Positions 23,292 through 31,525 are shown, numbered from the stretch's first letter. The stretch: DNA of 39,665 nucleotides from CBEUVQ01 sp965546615 (GCA_965546615.1 CBEUVQ010000021.1:1-39665), one strand, 5' to 3'. Notes: generated by a model not told the origin, from the sequence alone. Made by a program: numbers and translations.

Positions 23292-23972
23292 TTATGAGAT
23301 GTCGACATTGCGAAACACCAGCTTGTGGGCGGCATACAGCACCGCCCCGATTAAAAGACTCATCCACGGCGTAATGGGCAGTACCGGCAGGTCATCTCTG
23401 AAATAATAAAAAATCAGCAAAAAGCCGGCAAGGGGCAGCACGTACAAAATCAGCATGGTGGGCAAATAGCCGTAAAGCAGTTTCCGGCCAAATTTTTCAA
23501 ATGTTGACCTGCGCATAAACCAGAACACTCCTTCAACCAGAAACGCGGCGATAAATGGTAATGCCAAAAGTTCCGGCGAAAAACCTTTATTAACGATAGG
23601 CACTTTGAAGAAGATGTTCAGCAATTTTGCAGCAAGTCCGTCTGTAACGGCGTGTATAAAAAAAACAACGTACAGTGCAGTGCTGAATACAAACATATAT
23701 CGCCTCAAGCTAAAAGGACGTCGGCCAAGGTTCTCGACGATCTCCTCACAGAACGCTTTCGGATCGCTGCCAAACACATCTTCAGCAGTTTTCCCTTCTT
23801 TTTGTGCCGCTAACAAGTGGTCCAGCATCTCCAACAATAATTCTTCTGTTTTTTTCGTCGGAATATGGCTGGTGCGCAAATAAACCAGCATATCTTCGTA
23901 GTAAGTTTTGTTTTCTTTCGTTAACTGTTTTCGCCTTTCGTTGTTAATGGCAGTCATTTCTTTTTCTGTCAC
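23292..23972 (-). CDS. HAAS-type integral membrane protein paired with PadR
   Basis: 226 aa. The N-terminal 90 residues are a helical, acidic HAAS-like domain (YYEDMLVYLRTS, EELLLEMLDHLLAAQKEGK, FGSDPKAFCEEIVENL), followed by four to five membrane helices (from about residue 95: FSTALYVVFFIHAV ... LALPFIAAFLVEGVFWF ... MLILYVLPLAGFLLIFYYF ... PWMSLLIGAVLYAA). HAAS domains occur next to PadR regulators and are thought to interact with them or with membrane partners. The gene starts three bases behind the PadR gene, so the two are one unit. The transport or signalling function is unknown. Confidence 0.75.
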   Translation of the reverse strand: MTEKEMTAINNERRKQLTKENKTYYEDMLVYLRTSHIPTKKTEELLLEMLDHLLAAQKEGKTAEDVFGSDPKAFCEEIVENLGRRPFSLRRYMFVFSTALYVVFFIHAVTDGLAAKLLNIFFKVPIVNKGFSPELLALPFIAAFLVEGVFWFMRRSTFEKFGRKLLYGYLPTMLILYVLPLAGFLLIFYYFRDDLPVLPITPWMSLLIGAVLYAAHKLVFRNVDIS

Positions 23973-23975
23973 AGC

Positions 23976-24305
23976 TTACCCCTCCACTTTAGCCAAAATT
24001 TGATCCACCGACGTCTTCATTTCCTGCCAGTTTGTTCTAAACTCTGCCAATGCCGCTCGCCCTTTCGGCGTCAAATGGTAGTACTTACGTTTCGGCCCGC
24101 TCGGCGAATCGCGCATCGTCCCTTCAATCAGCTTCTCTCTCTGCAATCGCAGCAAAACAGGATAAATACTTCCTTCGCTCACAAAGCTAAAGCCGTTTTG
24201 AGCTAATTTCACACTCAGTTCGTAACCGTATACCTCCTGCCGCCCGATAAGCGCCAAAACACACCCTTCTAAAATACCCTTTAACAGTTGGCTTTGTGCC
24301 GACAT
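23976..24305 (-). CDS. PadR-family transcriptional repressor
   Basis: 109 aa winged-helix protein: LLKGILEGCVLALIGRQEVYGYEL, SEGSIYPVLLRLQREKLIEG and PKRKYYHLTPKGRAAL are the PadR pattern. PadR proteins repress an adjacent membrane-protein or transporter operon and release on ligand binding, often an antibiotic or phenolic acid. Here the only cotranscribed gene is the HAAS membrane protein, so it likely controls itself and that gene. Confidence 0.93.
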   Translation of the reverse strand: MSAQSQLLKGILEGCVLALIGRQEVYGYELSVKLAQNGFSFVSEGSIYPVLLRLQREKLIEGTMRDSPSGPKRKYYHLTPKGRAALAEFRTNWQEMKTSVDQILAKVEG

Positions 24306-24353
24306 ACATTCACCTCTTGTGTCCAGACTATATTGCGATGCAAGATACCGGCA

Positions 24354-24396
24354 AATAATAACAGCTACCTTGTAATGTAAGGTAGCTGTTATTATT
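24354..24396. terminator. 18-bp hairpin terminator behind cardiolipin synthase
   Basis: AATAATAACAGCTACCTT / AAGGTAGCTGTTATTATT with a 7-base loop. A/T-rich flanks give U-rich ends in either direction, stronger on the plus strand. Confidence 0.7.
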
Positions 24397-24448
24397 TTAT
24401 ACCACTTTAGAGGTAAGATGCAAGCGGTTTCGGAAAAAATCAGCCGGT

Positions 24449-25891
24449 TTACAGTATCGGAGCGAGAAGCCTAACCACCGACTCTCTGATTTTGCTGACA
24501 ACAGGGCGCTTATTGTAGTCAGTCCAGGTCATCTCGCTGCTTTTTTCAATGTCTTTTAGAAAGATTTCTTTTAAATTTGCAGCGGTTTTTGTATCATAAA
24601 TTAACGCATTAACTTCAAAATTATAGCGAAAACTCCTCACATCAAAGTTAGCGGTACCAACAGAAGCAATCTTGCCGTCAACTACAATGGTTTTGGCATG
24701 AATAAAACCGGCTTGATATAAATAGCATCTAATGCCAAACTTCAGTAAATCGCCGATATAAGCGTAAGAAGCCCAATAAACAAATTGATAGTCAGGATTG
24801 GCGGGAATCATAATGCGCACATCCACCCCGGACATCGCTGCTGTTTTTAAAGCAGTCATTAATGTTTCATCAGGTACAAAGTACGGTGTTTGGATATAGA
24901 TGCTTTCTTTGGCGGCATAAATCATTGTAAGGTAACAGTTTTTAATTTGCTCGCGTTCTGAATCCGGACCACTGGAAATAATCTGCACACCTACCCTGCC
25001 TTGGCCGGCAATTTGTGGAAAATAATCTGAATAATAATTGATTTTGCGTGCGGCAGCTAAGTTCCAATCCAAAATAAAGCGAATTTGCATTTCATGAACG
25101 GCACTGCCGGTAACTTTGATATGGGTATCCCGCCAACTGCCTAAACGTTTATTTAACCCCAAATATTCACTGCCGATATTAAAGCCGCCGATAAAGCCGA
25201 TTTTGCCGTCTATAATCACCAACTTGCGGTGATTGCGGTAGTTTAACCTGATGTTTAAATAAGGAATTTTGGACGGAAAAAATGCCGCTGCCTCGCCGCC
25301 GGCATCGAGCAGCGGCGGCAGTATTTTTTTAATGCCAAGCGAGCCGATGTGATCGTACAGCAGTCTTACCTGCACTCCTTCTTTTGCCTTGGCACTTAAA
25401 AGCTGAATAATTTCTTTACCCAACCGGTCGTTTCTCACAATGTAATAAAGCAGATGCACATGGTGCTTGGCATTTTTAATGCACTCTTTTAATGAAGCGA
25501 ATTTCGCCTGTCCGTTTGTATAGATTTCTACATTATTATCTTGGGTAAAAAGTGCTGTGCTGTTCATCAAATTAAGGTGAATGATGTTTTGATAATTTCT
25601 CACCAGCGGATCTTTGTAGTTTATTTCACCCTGCTTAAGCTGATCTCTTTGGTGCTGAATAAGTTTTTCTAAAGCCAGCATCTCTTCGTTTTTTAATCTG
25701 TACAGCTTTCTTTTGTTCAGTTTTCGGCCTAACAACAAATACAAAATAAAACCCAAAACCGGTAAAAACAACAGCACCATCAGCCATGTCCAGGTAGCGT
25801 TGACATCCCGTCTTTCAAAGAAGATAATCGCTGCCGCCAAAAAAATATTTAAAACTATTAAAACGGCATAAAGATAATTTAATAATTCCAC
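24449..25891 (-). CDS. cls: Cardiolipin synthase
   Basis: 480 aa, usual length. Two N-terminal membrane helices (YLYAVLIVLNIFLAAAIIFF and WTWLMVLLFLPVLGFILYLLLG) precede two phospholipase D domains, each with an HKD motif: HRKLVIIDGKIGFIGG (about residue 223) and HAKTIVVDGKIASVGTANFD (about residue 397). It joins two phosphatidylglycerol molecules into cardiolipin and glycerol at the membrane. Single gene with a downstream terminator. Confidence 0.96.
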   Translation of the reverse strand: MELLNYLYAVLIVLNIFLAAAIIFFERRDVNATWTWLMVLLFLPVLGFILYLLLGRKLNKRKLYRLKNEEMLALEKLIQHQRDQLKQGEINYKDPLVRNYQNIIHLNLMNSTALFTQDNNVEIYTNGQAKFASLKECIKNAKHHVHLLYYIVRNDRLGKEIIQLLSAKAKEGVQVRLLYDHIGSLGIKKILPPLLDAGGEAAAFFPSKIPYLNIRLNYRNHRKLVIIDGKIGFIGGFNIGSEYLGLNKRLGSWRDTHIKVTGSAVHEMQIRFILDWNLAAARKINYYSDYFPQIAGQGRVGVQIISSGPDSEREQIKNCYLTMIYAAKESIYIQTPYFVPDETLMTALKTAAMSGVDVRIMIPANPDYQFVYWASYAYIGDLLKFGIRCYLYQAGFIHAKTIVVDGKIASVGTANFDVRSFRYNFEVNALIYDTKTAANLKEIFLKDIEKSSEMTWTDYNKRPVVSKIRESVVRLLAPIL

Positions 25892-26025
25892 AGCGTCAAC
25901 ACCTCAAATCCCGCTTAGGCATTATCAGTGGTTGCCTGCAAATACTTTGAGTTTTTCATCTAATCAGTTGTTATTAATAATTATAGTCGGAACTGTTAAA
26001 TTAGACCAGACAGGTGATATTATAC

Positions 26026-26060
26026 AGCAAAGCTGTCAATTGGTTACCGACAGCTTTGCT
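26026..26060. terminator. 12-bp hairpin behind the nitroreductase gene
   Basis: AGCAAAGCTGTC / GACAGCTTTGCT with an 11-base loop. No clear U-run follows in either direction, so terminator function is likely only from position. Confidence 0.5.
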
Positions 26061-26094
26061 TAACACATGCAAATTTTATTTTGCCGACAGACAG

Positions 26095-26730
26095 TTAATC
26101 CACAAAACTAACTACTTCTTCCAGCGGCTTTCTGGGCGGGGTTTTGGGGTCACCGTCGGGAACACCCAACGGTGTCATCGCCGCTAAAAAGTAACCCGGT
26201 TTGTTAAAACCAATTACTTTGGTAATTTCTTTAGCAGCATAATTTTGACTGGTCATCCAGCAGGTGCCGTAACCCAAATTGGCAGCAGCAAGCATCAGGT
26301 TTTCCAAAGCGGCAGCAATATTTTGAATGCCGGGGGCGGGGCGCAGTAATTCTTCAATTTCTTCCTGAGAAGCGCCGATTTCCAGTAATTCTTTATGGGC
26401 GGTGACATCGTACGGGCCGGCATACACCAAAATTAAAACCGGCGCATTTTTAAAATGCACGGCATATTTAGAAAACTTGCTAAAAGCGTTTTTTCTTGTT
26501 TCATCTTTAATTTTCGCAGCTATTTGCGCGTTTTTATCTAAAATTGCTTGGGCAATTTCGTTAATTTTTGTTTTGCTGCGCACAACAACAAAGTGCCAGT
26601 TTTGATGATTTTTGCCGGACGGGGCATAAACAGCAGCTTGAAGCATTTTTTCGATATCCTCTTTGGGTACCGGCCGATCTTGGTATTTACGCACGCTTTT
26701 TCTTTTAAAAATAAAGTCTAACTTGTCCAT
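26095..26730 (-). CDS. Nitroreductase-family FMN oxidoreductase
   Basis: 211 aa. FMN-binding start FIFKRKSVRKYQDRPVP, then AAVYAPSGKNHQNWHFVVV, and the C-terminal LMLAAANLGYGTCWMT and PLGVPDG typical of the family. These enzymes reduce nitro compounds, quinones or flavins with NAD(P)H; the natural substrate is usually unknown. ATG at 26730 is chosen because AAAGGTGG lies eight bases upstream, rather than GTG at 26742. Monocistronic. Confidence 0.92.
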   Translation of the reverse strand: MDKLDFIFKRKSVRKYQDRPVPKEDIEKMLQAAVYAPSGKNHQNWHFVVVRSKTKINEIAQAILDKNAQIAAKIKDETRKNAFSKFSKYAVHFKNAPVLILVYAGPYDVTAHKELLEIGASQEEIEELLRPAPGIQNIAAALENLMLAAANLGYGTCWMTSQNYAAKEITKVIGFNKPGYFLAAMTPLGVPDGDPKTPPRKPLEEVVSFVD

Positions 26731-26843
26731 ATATAATTCCACCTTTCTGTTTTAAAATCGTCCTAATAACTAAAGCAGCGTTACTTATCAACAAAAGCAT
26801 TATTATTATTTTATACTAAAAAACATATCATTAATTATTTTGG

Positions 26844-26877
26844 TATAATATTAACGCTGAACAAATTTATTAGGAGG
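26844..26877 (+). promoter_or_regulatory. Extended -10 promoter and ribosome site of the unknown gene at 26891
   Basis: TGGTATAAT (TATAAT at 26844-26849) is an extended -10 element without a clear -35. AGGAGG lies at 26872-26877, 13 bases before the ATG, which is a long spacing. Confidence 0.55.
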
Positions 26878-26890
26878 AAAAAAACATATT

Positions 26891-27445
26891 ATGAAATTAA
26901 CCGGAAATAAAGAGTATGTATTAAAAATAGGCATCGGTACTTCTGATATAGACGGGCAGAATTATGCCACCATGATGCTCGATCATATTGATTTAGACAG
27001 TCTTTTGAGAACGGCATCTATTTTTGAATTGATTAAACCCACCTTAAATCCGCTTACAAACGAACACCCGCTTTTTTTCGGCGAACCTACCGACATAATG
27101 GGGGTAGATGATGAGCTGAAAGTATCCATTAAAAAAGTTAAAAAAATTATTACCATCAGCATTGAAAGCAAATCTACGCTGGATGATGTTTTAGAAAAAG
27201 TTGACGCTGAAACCTTAAAGAGTGCGCAGCGAAATTTACCCCCCACCTTTTTTGAGTTTAATCGCGGAAAAAAATTTTTTGAACAACAAGCAACAATGGT
27301 ATACAGCGGTATTTATAAAGATGCTTACCGAAATTTTCTCAATGCTTATGAGGAGAAAGGTTTTTACTACATCATCTTAGGCGATGACGGAAAAGCAATG
27401 CCGGGAGTGCAGTTAATCAAGACAGATTTAAGTGTTATCAGTTAA
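26891..27445 (+). CDS. Conserved-looking hypothetical protein of unknown function
   Basis: 184 aa, not recognised. It is soluble with no signal peptide or membrane helix. Mixed alpha/beta look: an N-terminal strand KEYVLKIGIG, an acidic middle GVDDELKVSIKKVKKIITISIE (strand-turn-strand) and a helix-rich C-terminal half with GKKFFEQQATMVYSGIYKDAY. The codon use is like its neighbours and it has a promoter, a ribosome site and a shared terminator, so it is a real gene. It stands alone on the plus strand between two minus-strand genes. No function should be assigned. Confidence 0.75.
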   Translation: MKLTGNKEYVLKIGIGTSDIDGQNYATMMLDHIDLDSLLRTASIFELIKPTLNPLTNEHPLFFGEPTDIMGVDDELKVSIKKVKKIITISIESKSTLDDVLEKVDAETLKSAQRNLPPTFFEFNRGKKFFEQQATMVYSGIYKDAYRNFLNAYEEKGFYYIILGDDGKAMPGVQLIKTDLSVIS

Positions 27446-27447
27446 AA

Positions 27448-27488
27448 AAACAAAACTTCCCGCTTATATTCAGCAGAAAGTTTTGTTT
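27448..27488. terminator. Bidirectional terminator between convergent genes
   Basis: AAACAAAACTT / AAGTTTTGTTT forms an 11-bp stem with a 19-base loop between the unknown gene and the cell wall hydrolase. Confidence 0.65.
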
Positions 27489-27489
27489 G

Positions 27490-28197
27490 TTAATAATAAA
27501 ATTCGTGCCCGCCAATAGCAGTCATGTACTGCCGATTGTCTGTAATCCAAAAACTTTGGGACTTGTCGGGATTTAAGAAGTACAGTGCATCGCCAACCGG
27601 TCTTTGGCCGCTGAGAGCTGCTTCAGCTGCTCTGATACTATCACTACCGGGATTGTTGTAAATACTGCCGTCAATTACCGGAGAAAATTGAGTGTAGCCG
27701 TTCTGCTGATCAAAGATAACTCCGTAAACGGTGTTGGGAAACTGGCTGGAATGAACGCGGTTTAAGATTACGCTGCCGACGGCAACTTTACCGTCAAAAG
27801 GTTCACCCTGAGCTTCGGCGTGAATGATTCTTGCCAGCCAATATACATCATCCCGACCGGATCCACGGTCTGCCGGTTGGTTTGTCCTTCTTTCTGCTTC
27901 AGCGGCAGCCGCCTGCTCAACTTGAGCCTGCTCTGCAGCTGCTTGAGCAGATTCAGTTTTTGTTTCTTTGGTTTGGTCAACAGCTGTTTCTTTGGCCTGC
28001 TGTTCTTCAGCTTCTGTCTTTTTGGGTTGTTCTTCTGCTTCGGTTGCTTCATCCTTTGCATCTGTTAATTGATTGATCACCACTTCGGTCTGCTCTTGTT
28101 CGTTTTTGGGAACTTCATTGCTGTTTAATGAAGCTGCAAAAACAGCCGGTATGGAAAGAGCAATCAACCACGCTGCAGCCTTTTTTCTGTTATTCAT
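27490..28197 (-). CDS. SleB-type cell wall hydrolase (Hydrolase_2)
   Basis: 235 aa. Signal peptide (AAAWLIALSIPAVFAAS), then about 75 residues of Glu/Lys/Gln/Ala/Thr-rich low complexity linker, then the catalytic domain: DVYWLARIIHAEAQGEP (Glu is the lytic transglycosylase acid), GKVAVGSVILNRV and the C-terminal GHEFYY. The domain is that of SleB/CwlJ, which open the spore cortex during germination; family members also act in vegetative walls. It suggests a spore-forming host. Monocistronic. Confidence 0.92.
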   Translation of the reverse strand: MNNRKKAAAWLIALSIPAVFAASLNSNEVPKNEQEQTEVVINQLTDAKDEATEAEEQPKKTEAEEQQAKETAVDQTKETKTESAQAAAEQAQVEQAAAAEAERRTNQPADRGSGRDDVYWLARIIHAEAQGEPFDGKVAVGSVILNRVHSSQFPNTVYGVIFDQQNGYTQFSPVIDGSIYNNPGSDSIRAAEAALSGQRPVGDALYFLNPDKSQSFWITDNRQYMTAIGGHEFYY

Positions 28198-28288
28198 AAT
28201 TCTACCTTTCTAGCCAGTTTGTCCGCCTTATTGGCAACAACATTATAAGGTATTTCGGCTGCTAACGTAAGCTGTAAATGATGGCCGG

Positions 28289-28930
28289 TTAACCAATCTT
28301 TGCTACCGCCTCACTGGCCAGCTGCCCCACTGTTTTTTCGCAAATTTCACTACATAAGTAAATCTTTAGTCTGCTTTGATCTGCTGCTAACTTTTTCAGC
28401 CTGTCGATATTTTTGCAGGTACCGATTTGCCCCAACGCCCAGGCAGCATGTCCTCTAAGTTCAGCAGCAGGATGCTCCAAAAATTTTTCTACATCAGACA
28501 CTGTTTCATTAATATAGGAAACCTTTCCCGCTAACCGACCGATGCCCCACAGCATTCCTTTTTGAAACATTTCTTCATCTAACGAAGCGTTAATCATTAC
28601 CGAGGCAAAATCAGCATACAGCTTTGGCCGGTTAAATATTATTTCCGCAATTGCCTCAGCAGCCCCCCAGCTGTTGGTGCCGGATTCATCATTCATCGAC
28701 CAAACAAACCGGCGTATAATATCGCGCACAATTTCGGGATCACGGTCAGCAGTTGAACCGCAAACAATACCCAAAGCTTCTACCGCCCGCCAATGCAGCA
28801 GGTCGTCGCGGGAATAAGTAAGCCGTACCAAGCAGCGGATAGTTTTTTTGTTTTCTGCAGCGGCCGCTGCCAATAGCGCTTGATATTTTTTATTGATCAC
28901 TAATTCGGCAATCTGCTGTTTAAAATGCAA
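28289..28930 (-). CDS. HEAT-repeat-like protein (DVU0298-like)
   Basis: About 213 aa, all-helical. Repeated HEAT-like units: RDDLLHWRAVEALGIVCG, GTNSWGAAEAIAEIIFN, MLWGIGRLAGKV and ELRGHAAWALGQIGTC. The segment RRFVWSMNDESGTNSWGA is shared, in my recollection, with anaerobe proteins named DVU0298 family. Such repeats are protein-protein scaffolds; partners are unknown. TTG at 28930 with GGGGGTG six bases upstream is preferred over the in-frame TTG at 28945. Confidence 0.75.
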   Translation of the reverse strand: MHFKQQIAELVINKKYQALLAAAAAENKKTIRCLVRLTYSRDDLLHWRAVEALGIVCGSTADRDPEIVRDIIRRFVWSMNDESGTNSWGAAEAIAEIIFNRPKLYADFASVMINASLDEEMFQKGMLWGIGRLAGKVSYINETVSDVEKFLEHPAAELRGHAAWALGQIGTCKNIDRLKKLAADQSRLKIYLCSEICEKTVGQLASEAVAKIG

Positions 28931-29066
28931 AGCTTTCACCCCCAATAATCACCCTGTCGCAACAAAAAGTTTAAGCATATTATAAACTATATATTATCTT
29001 TCTCGATTAATAAACCCTTACCATAACGGCATATTATTAGTTATACAGAACTTTGAGGTGTTTGCC

Positions 29067-29855
29067 ATGACGATAAGCCGCGAAGGGCTAACGCAAAAAA
29101 TTACCGAAATTGTTAAAAAAATCTTACCGGATACCATCATTACCGAAACAGAAAATTTTACACTGCACATCGAACGCTGCAACTATTGGATCGATCTTTA
29201 TCTGGGCAATATCTATCAAAATTATATAAACTGCCCTCTTAACGTTCGCAGTAAATACTTAGAAGATGTATTAAAACCCTTTATTGAGGATTTATCCAAA
29301 GGACGGGGTGTTAATGCCCAGGATATTTTGGAAAACAAAGAGCGCATTTATCCTCTTTTGGTTGGTCCAAGCGATTTAGATAATAATTTTGTTTCTATTC
29401 CGTTAACTGAAGAACTGCACTTAATCTATGTCTTTGACCAAGGTTTACGCTTTTTCTTTATTGAAAAACCGGTATTAACAGCGCTGCAAATGAAGACAGA
29501 AGAATTAGACGCATTGGCACGCAAAAACTTTTACCGGGACTTGGATAAACCGCTTTTGGTGCTGGATAAAAAGCGGGGCATTTTGGGGTATAAGTATTGG
29601 GATTGTTACGACTCTGCACGGCTGTTATTACTGCAGAAGAAGTTCGGCGGTATTGAAAGTCTGCTGGGTGAAGATGTATTGGTTATGATTCCTTCCCGCG
29701 ACTTACTGATGGTTTTTGCTCACCGCGACGAGGCGGTATATAACCGCATTAAAATGCTGGGACGCTCGCAGTTTATCAATCACCCTTATTCTGTCAGCTC
29801 CACAGTTTATAAGCTGATAGACGGCCGCTTAAAAAAATATGACGGCGCAGGATAA
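29067..29855 (+). CDS. DUF1444 (YtpQ-like) protein
   Basis: 262 aa soluble protein matching the Bacillus YtpQ/DUF1444 layout: IYPLLVGPSDL, then VSIPLTEELHLIYVFDQGLRFFFIE near the middle, and a C-terminal GEDVLVMIPSRDLLMVFAHRDEAVYNRIK. The function of this family is unknown. ATG at 29067 is preferred because GAGGTG is six bases upstream; GTG at 29058 is the alternative. Single gene, convergent with tupA. Confidence 0.82.
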   Translation: MTISREGLTQKITEIVKKILPDTIITETENFTLHIERCNYWIDLYLGNIYQNYINCPLNVRSKYLEDVLKPFIEDLSKGRGVNAQDILENKERIYPLLVGPSDLDNNFVSIPLTEELHLIYVFDQGLRFFFIEKPVLTALQMKTEELDALARKNFYRDLDKPLLVLDKKRGILGYKYWDCYDSARLLLLQKKFGGIESLLGEDVLVMIPSRDLLMVFAHRDEAVYNRIKMLGRSQFINHPYSVSSTVYKLIDGRLKKYDGAG

Positions 29856-29870
29856 AACCGCACCGTCATA
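29838..29870. terminator. Terminator of tupA (also at the end of the DUF1444 gene)
   Basis: TATGACGGTGC / GCGCCGTCATA, 11-bp stem with one G-U pair. On the minus strand it ends in seven T (ATTTTTTT), a strong tupA terminator; it overlaps the last codons of the convergent gene. Confidence 0.85.
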
Positions 29871-29880
29871 TTCTATCATG

Positions 29881-30771
29881 TTACTGACCGGTTACTTCTT
29901 CCATTGTCTTTCCGGCATCGGGGAAGAACAACGGCTGTCCGTACTTATCTTTTCCGAAGTCACCGATCACTTTTTGAGTTTCCGGGTCTACTAAAAAGTC
30001 AACAAAAGCCTTTGCGCCATCAGCGTTAACTTTGGGGAATTTCTCAGGGTTAACCTGCATAGCATGATAAATGTTTAAAAGCTCGCCAGGTCCTTCAAGC
30101 ACAATTTCCAAATTGAGATCATCTTTGTGGGCCAAATATGTTGCCCGGTCGGTAAGAGTATAAGCCAGTTTTTGGTTGGCAACTACCAAAGTATCTCCCA
30201 TGCCGCTGCCGGTTTCCTGGTACCATTCACCGGCAGGCTCTATGCCGGCAGCCTTCCAAATTGATAATTCTTTTTTATTAGTACCGGAATCGTCACCGCG
30301 GGAAGCAAAAATGCTTTTAGTTTCAGCAATCTTAGCAAATGCATCGGTGGCTGATTTCGTTCCTTTAACGCCGGCAGGATCGTCGGCAGGACCTACTACA
30401 ACAAAATCGTTATGCATAATCAGCTGATAATTGGTTACTGTTCCGGCATCTACCAAAGGCTGCTCTGAAGACGGAGCGTGAGTCAAAAGCGCATCGGCCT
30501 CGCCGGATTCACCCATTGACAGGGCTTTACCGGTACCAACAGCAACTACTTTTAAGTTGTAACCGGTCTGCTCTTCAAACATCGGCTCCAGCACATCTAA
30601 AAGACCGCTGTCCTGGGTACTGGTTGTGGTAGCCAAAATAACATCTTTATTTTCCGGCTGGGATTGAGTACTTTCTTGGTTAGTTTGTTCCTGCGGCTGC
30701 TCCGATGATTGACAGCCAACTAAGGCAAATGCCATCAACAAAACAACAAACAATGTCAGTAGTTTTTTCAT
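29881..30771 (-). CDS. tupA: Tungstate-binding lipoprotein TupA
   Basis: 296 aa. Lipoprotein signal KLLTLFVVLLMAFALVGC with Cys near residue 19, Gln/Glu/Ser linker, then the TupA core starting with the oxyanion-binding ATTTSTQDSGLL. Further motifs: EADALLTHAPSSEQ, FASRGDDSGTNKKEL, QETGSGMGDTL and YTLTDRATYLA, all as in TupA/WtpA-like tungstate-binding proteins. It would deliver tungstate to TupBC. It is encoded about 23 kb from tupBC, as a single gene behind a structured leader. ATG at 30771 has AAGGAGG; the upstream in-frame ATG at 30834 is inside the leader. Confidence 0.93.
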   Translation of the reverse strand: MKKLLTLFVVLLMAFALVGCQSSEQPQEQTNQESTQSQPENKDVILATTTSTQDSGLLDVLEPMFEEQTGYNLKVVAVGTGKALSMGESGEADALLTHAPSSEQPLVDAGTVTNYQLIMHNDFVVVGPADDPAGVKGTKSATDAFAKIAETKSIFASRGDDSGTNKKELSIWKAAGIEPAGEWYQETGSGMGDTLVVANQKLAYTLTDRATYLAHKDDLNLEIVLEGPGELLNIYHAMQVNPEKFPKVNADGAKAFVDFLVDPETQKVIGDFGKDKYGQPLFFPDAGKTMEEVTGQ

Positions 30772-30817
30772 CGTTCTTTCCTCCTTAAATAATAATTTAT
30801 TATTTCTCCATCGGCCT

Positions 30818-30860
30818 AAAATATTAAAGACCAATATCCGGTATACAAAAGGATTTGGCC
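30818..30860 (-). terminator. Terminator hairpin in the tupA leader (expression platform)
   Basis: GGCCAA-A-TCC, loop, GGA-TA-TTGGTC forms a roughly 10-bp stem (arms 30860-30851 and 30839-30829) followed by TTTAATATTTT. It lies between the riboswitch-like element and tupA and could end transcription when tungsten or cofactor is plentiful. Confidence 0.6.
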
Positions 30861-30864
30861 TAAA

Positions 30865-30978
30865 TTACACTGTTAATCTCAATCCTCCTTTCCACACCGG
30901 GAGGTACACCAGTTTCCTGCGCATACCCTGTCGGCCTGTAAACCATAGTTAACCCTTTAGGTCAACAGGCTCGGAGTT
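30865..30978 (-). ncRNA. Riboswitch-like leader, probable Moco/Tuco riboswitch
   Basis: Minus-strand RNA folds by eye as follows: 5' ACUCCGAGCC, a stem GCCUG/CAGGC (30970-30966 with 30938-30934) enclosing UUGACC/GGUUAA, then CCGACAGG, then a hairpin GGUAUGC-G-CAG-GAAA-CUG-GUGUACC (30927-30903) with a GNRA tetraloop, and a closing GGAGG that can pair with the 5' CUCC. ACUCCGAGCC, CCGACAGG and a GNRA-capped arm fit my memory of the Moco RNA motif, whose shorter form lacking one arm is assigned to the tungsten cofactor. Position before tupA supports it. No covariance model was run. Confidence 0.65.
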
Positions 30979-31080
30979 TTATGAAATCTTATGAAAATTG
31001 TTCTAATTTGTTATTCTATAAAAAACAAAATATTCCTGCTTTAAGAAAAAACAACATTACAAAATACATCAGACATAAGA

Positions 31081-31111
31081 AAAGACCCTTTCAACAGGAA
31101 AGGGTCTTTTC
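31081..31111 (-). terminator. Terminator of the putative large RNA
   Basis: AAAAGACCCTTT / AAAGGGTCTTTT, perfect 12-bp stem with a 7-base loop. On the minus strand the last TTTT plus CTTATG follows the GGGUC core. Confidence 0.85.
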
Positions 31112-31520
31112 GCGCTGAGCCCATAATGACCTGCGCTACAGCCACTGCACATCTCTACACAGCTTAAAACGACCTTGCAGCCGGGTTAAACCATTACGAA
31201 ACATACAGCAGCCTTTGTCTCAACTGCTAACAATACCTAAGAAGCCCACAGTTGATCTTGCGACCAAGGCAGACCTCAGCGCAGTTCAGCACCCACACCA
31301 AGCTGCTCGGCACCGATAGCAGTCTCAGCTCGACCGCTAAATATACCTTGTGACCCTGAAACAATCTTTCGGACTGCAGCAGAGCCTGCCGGCACATCGA
31401 GCGATCTTCCCTCCGGCTAACAGTGAGCCCGTACAGACCCAAAGTCAACCTTTGGCCGACCATACGCAAAGCTTGGTTACAAACCTTACGACAGTCTTGG
31501 CTCAGCCATTATGAACCCAT
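31112..31520 (-). ncRNA. Putative large structured non-coding RNA, unassigned
   Basis: About 440 bases between a minus-strand TATAAT (31531-31526) and the terminator at 31081-31111, clearly richer in G+C than its AT-rich flanks and without a credible protein (the longest frame, 31227-31469, has no ribosome site and no family look). By eye the RNA has many hairpins: GGCU-CACUGUU-AGCC, CCAAAG-GUUGA-CUUUGG, CUGCU-AUCGGUGCCG-AGCAG, and UUGGUC-GCAA-GAUCAA with a GNRA loop. The 5' CUGAGCC (31505-31499) can close with 3' GGCUCAG (31122-31116). I find none of the signature motifs of RNase P, tmRNA, SRP RNA or 6S RNA. Function unknown. Confidence 0.55.
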
Positions 31521-31525
31521 TAATT

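Noticed and set aside
27768..28076. Low-complexity ORFs in other frames of the SleB-type gene
   Set aside because: They arise from the repetitive Glu/Lys/Gln/Ala linker codons and have no independent support.
31227..31469. 80-codon minus-strand ORF inside the putative RNA locus
   Set aside because: No ribosome site, odd composition (Leu/Arg/Cys/Val-rich), and it covers several RNA hairpins; it looks like a chance frame in a GC-richer RNA gene.
31112..31520. RNase P RNA, tmRNA, SRP RNA or 6S RNA
   Set aside because: Signature stretches such as GAGGAAAGTCC/ACAGAA (RNase P), a tRNA-like end with CCA (tmRNA) or the SRP GGAA/GCAGCCAAGG loop are not found on either strand.
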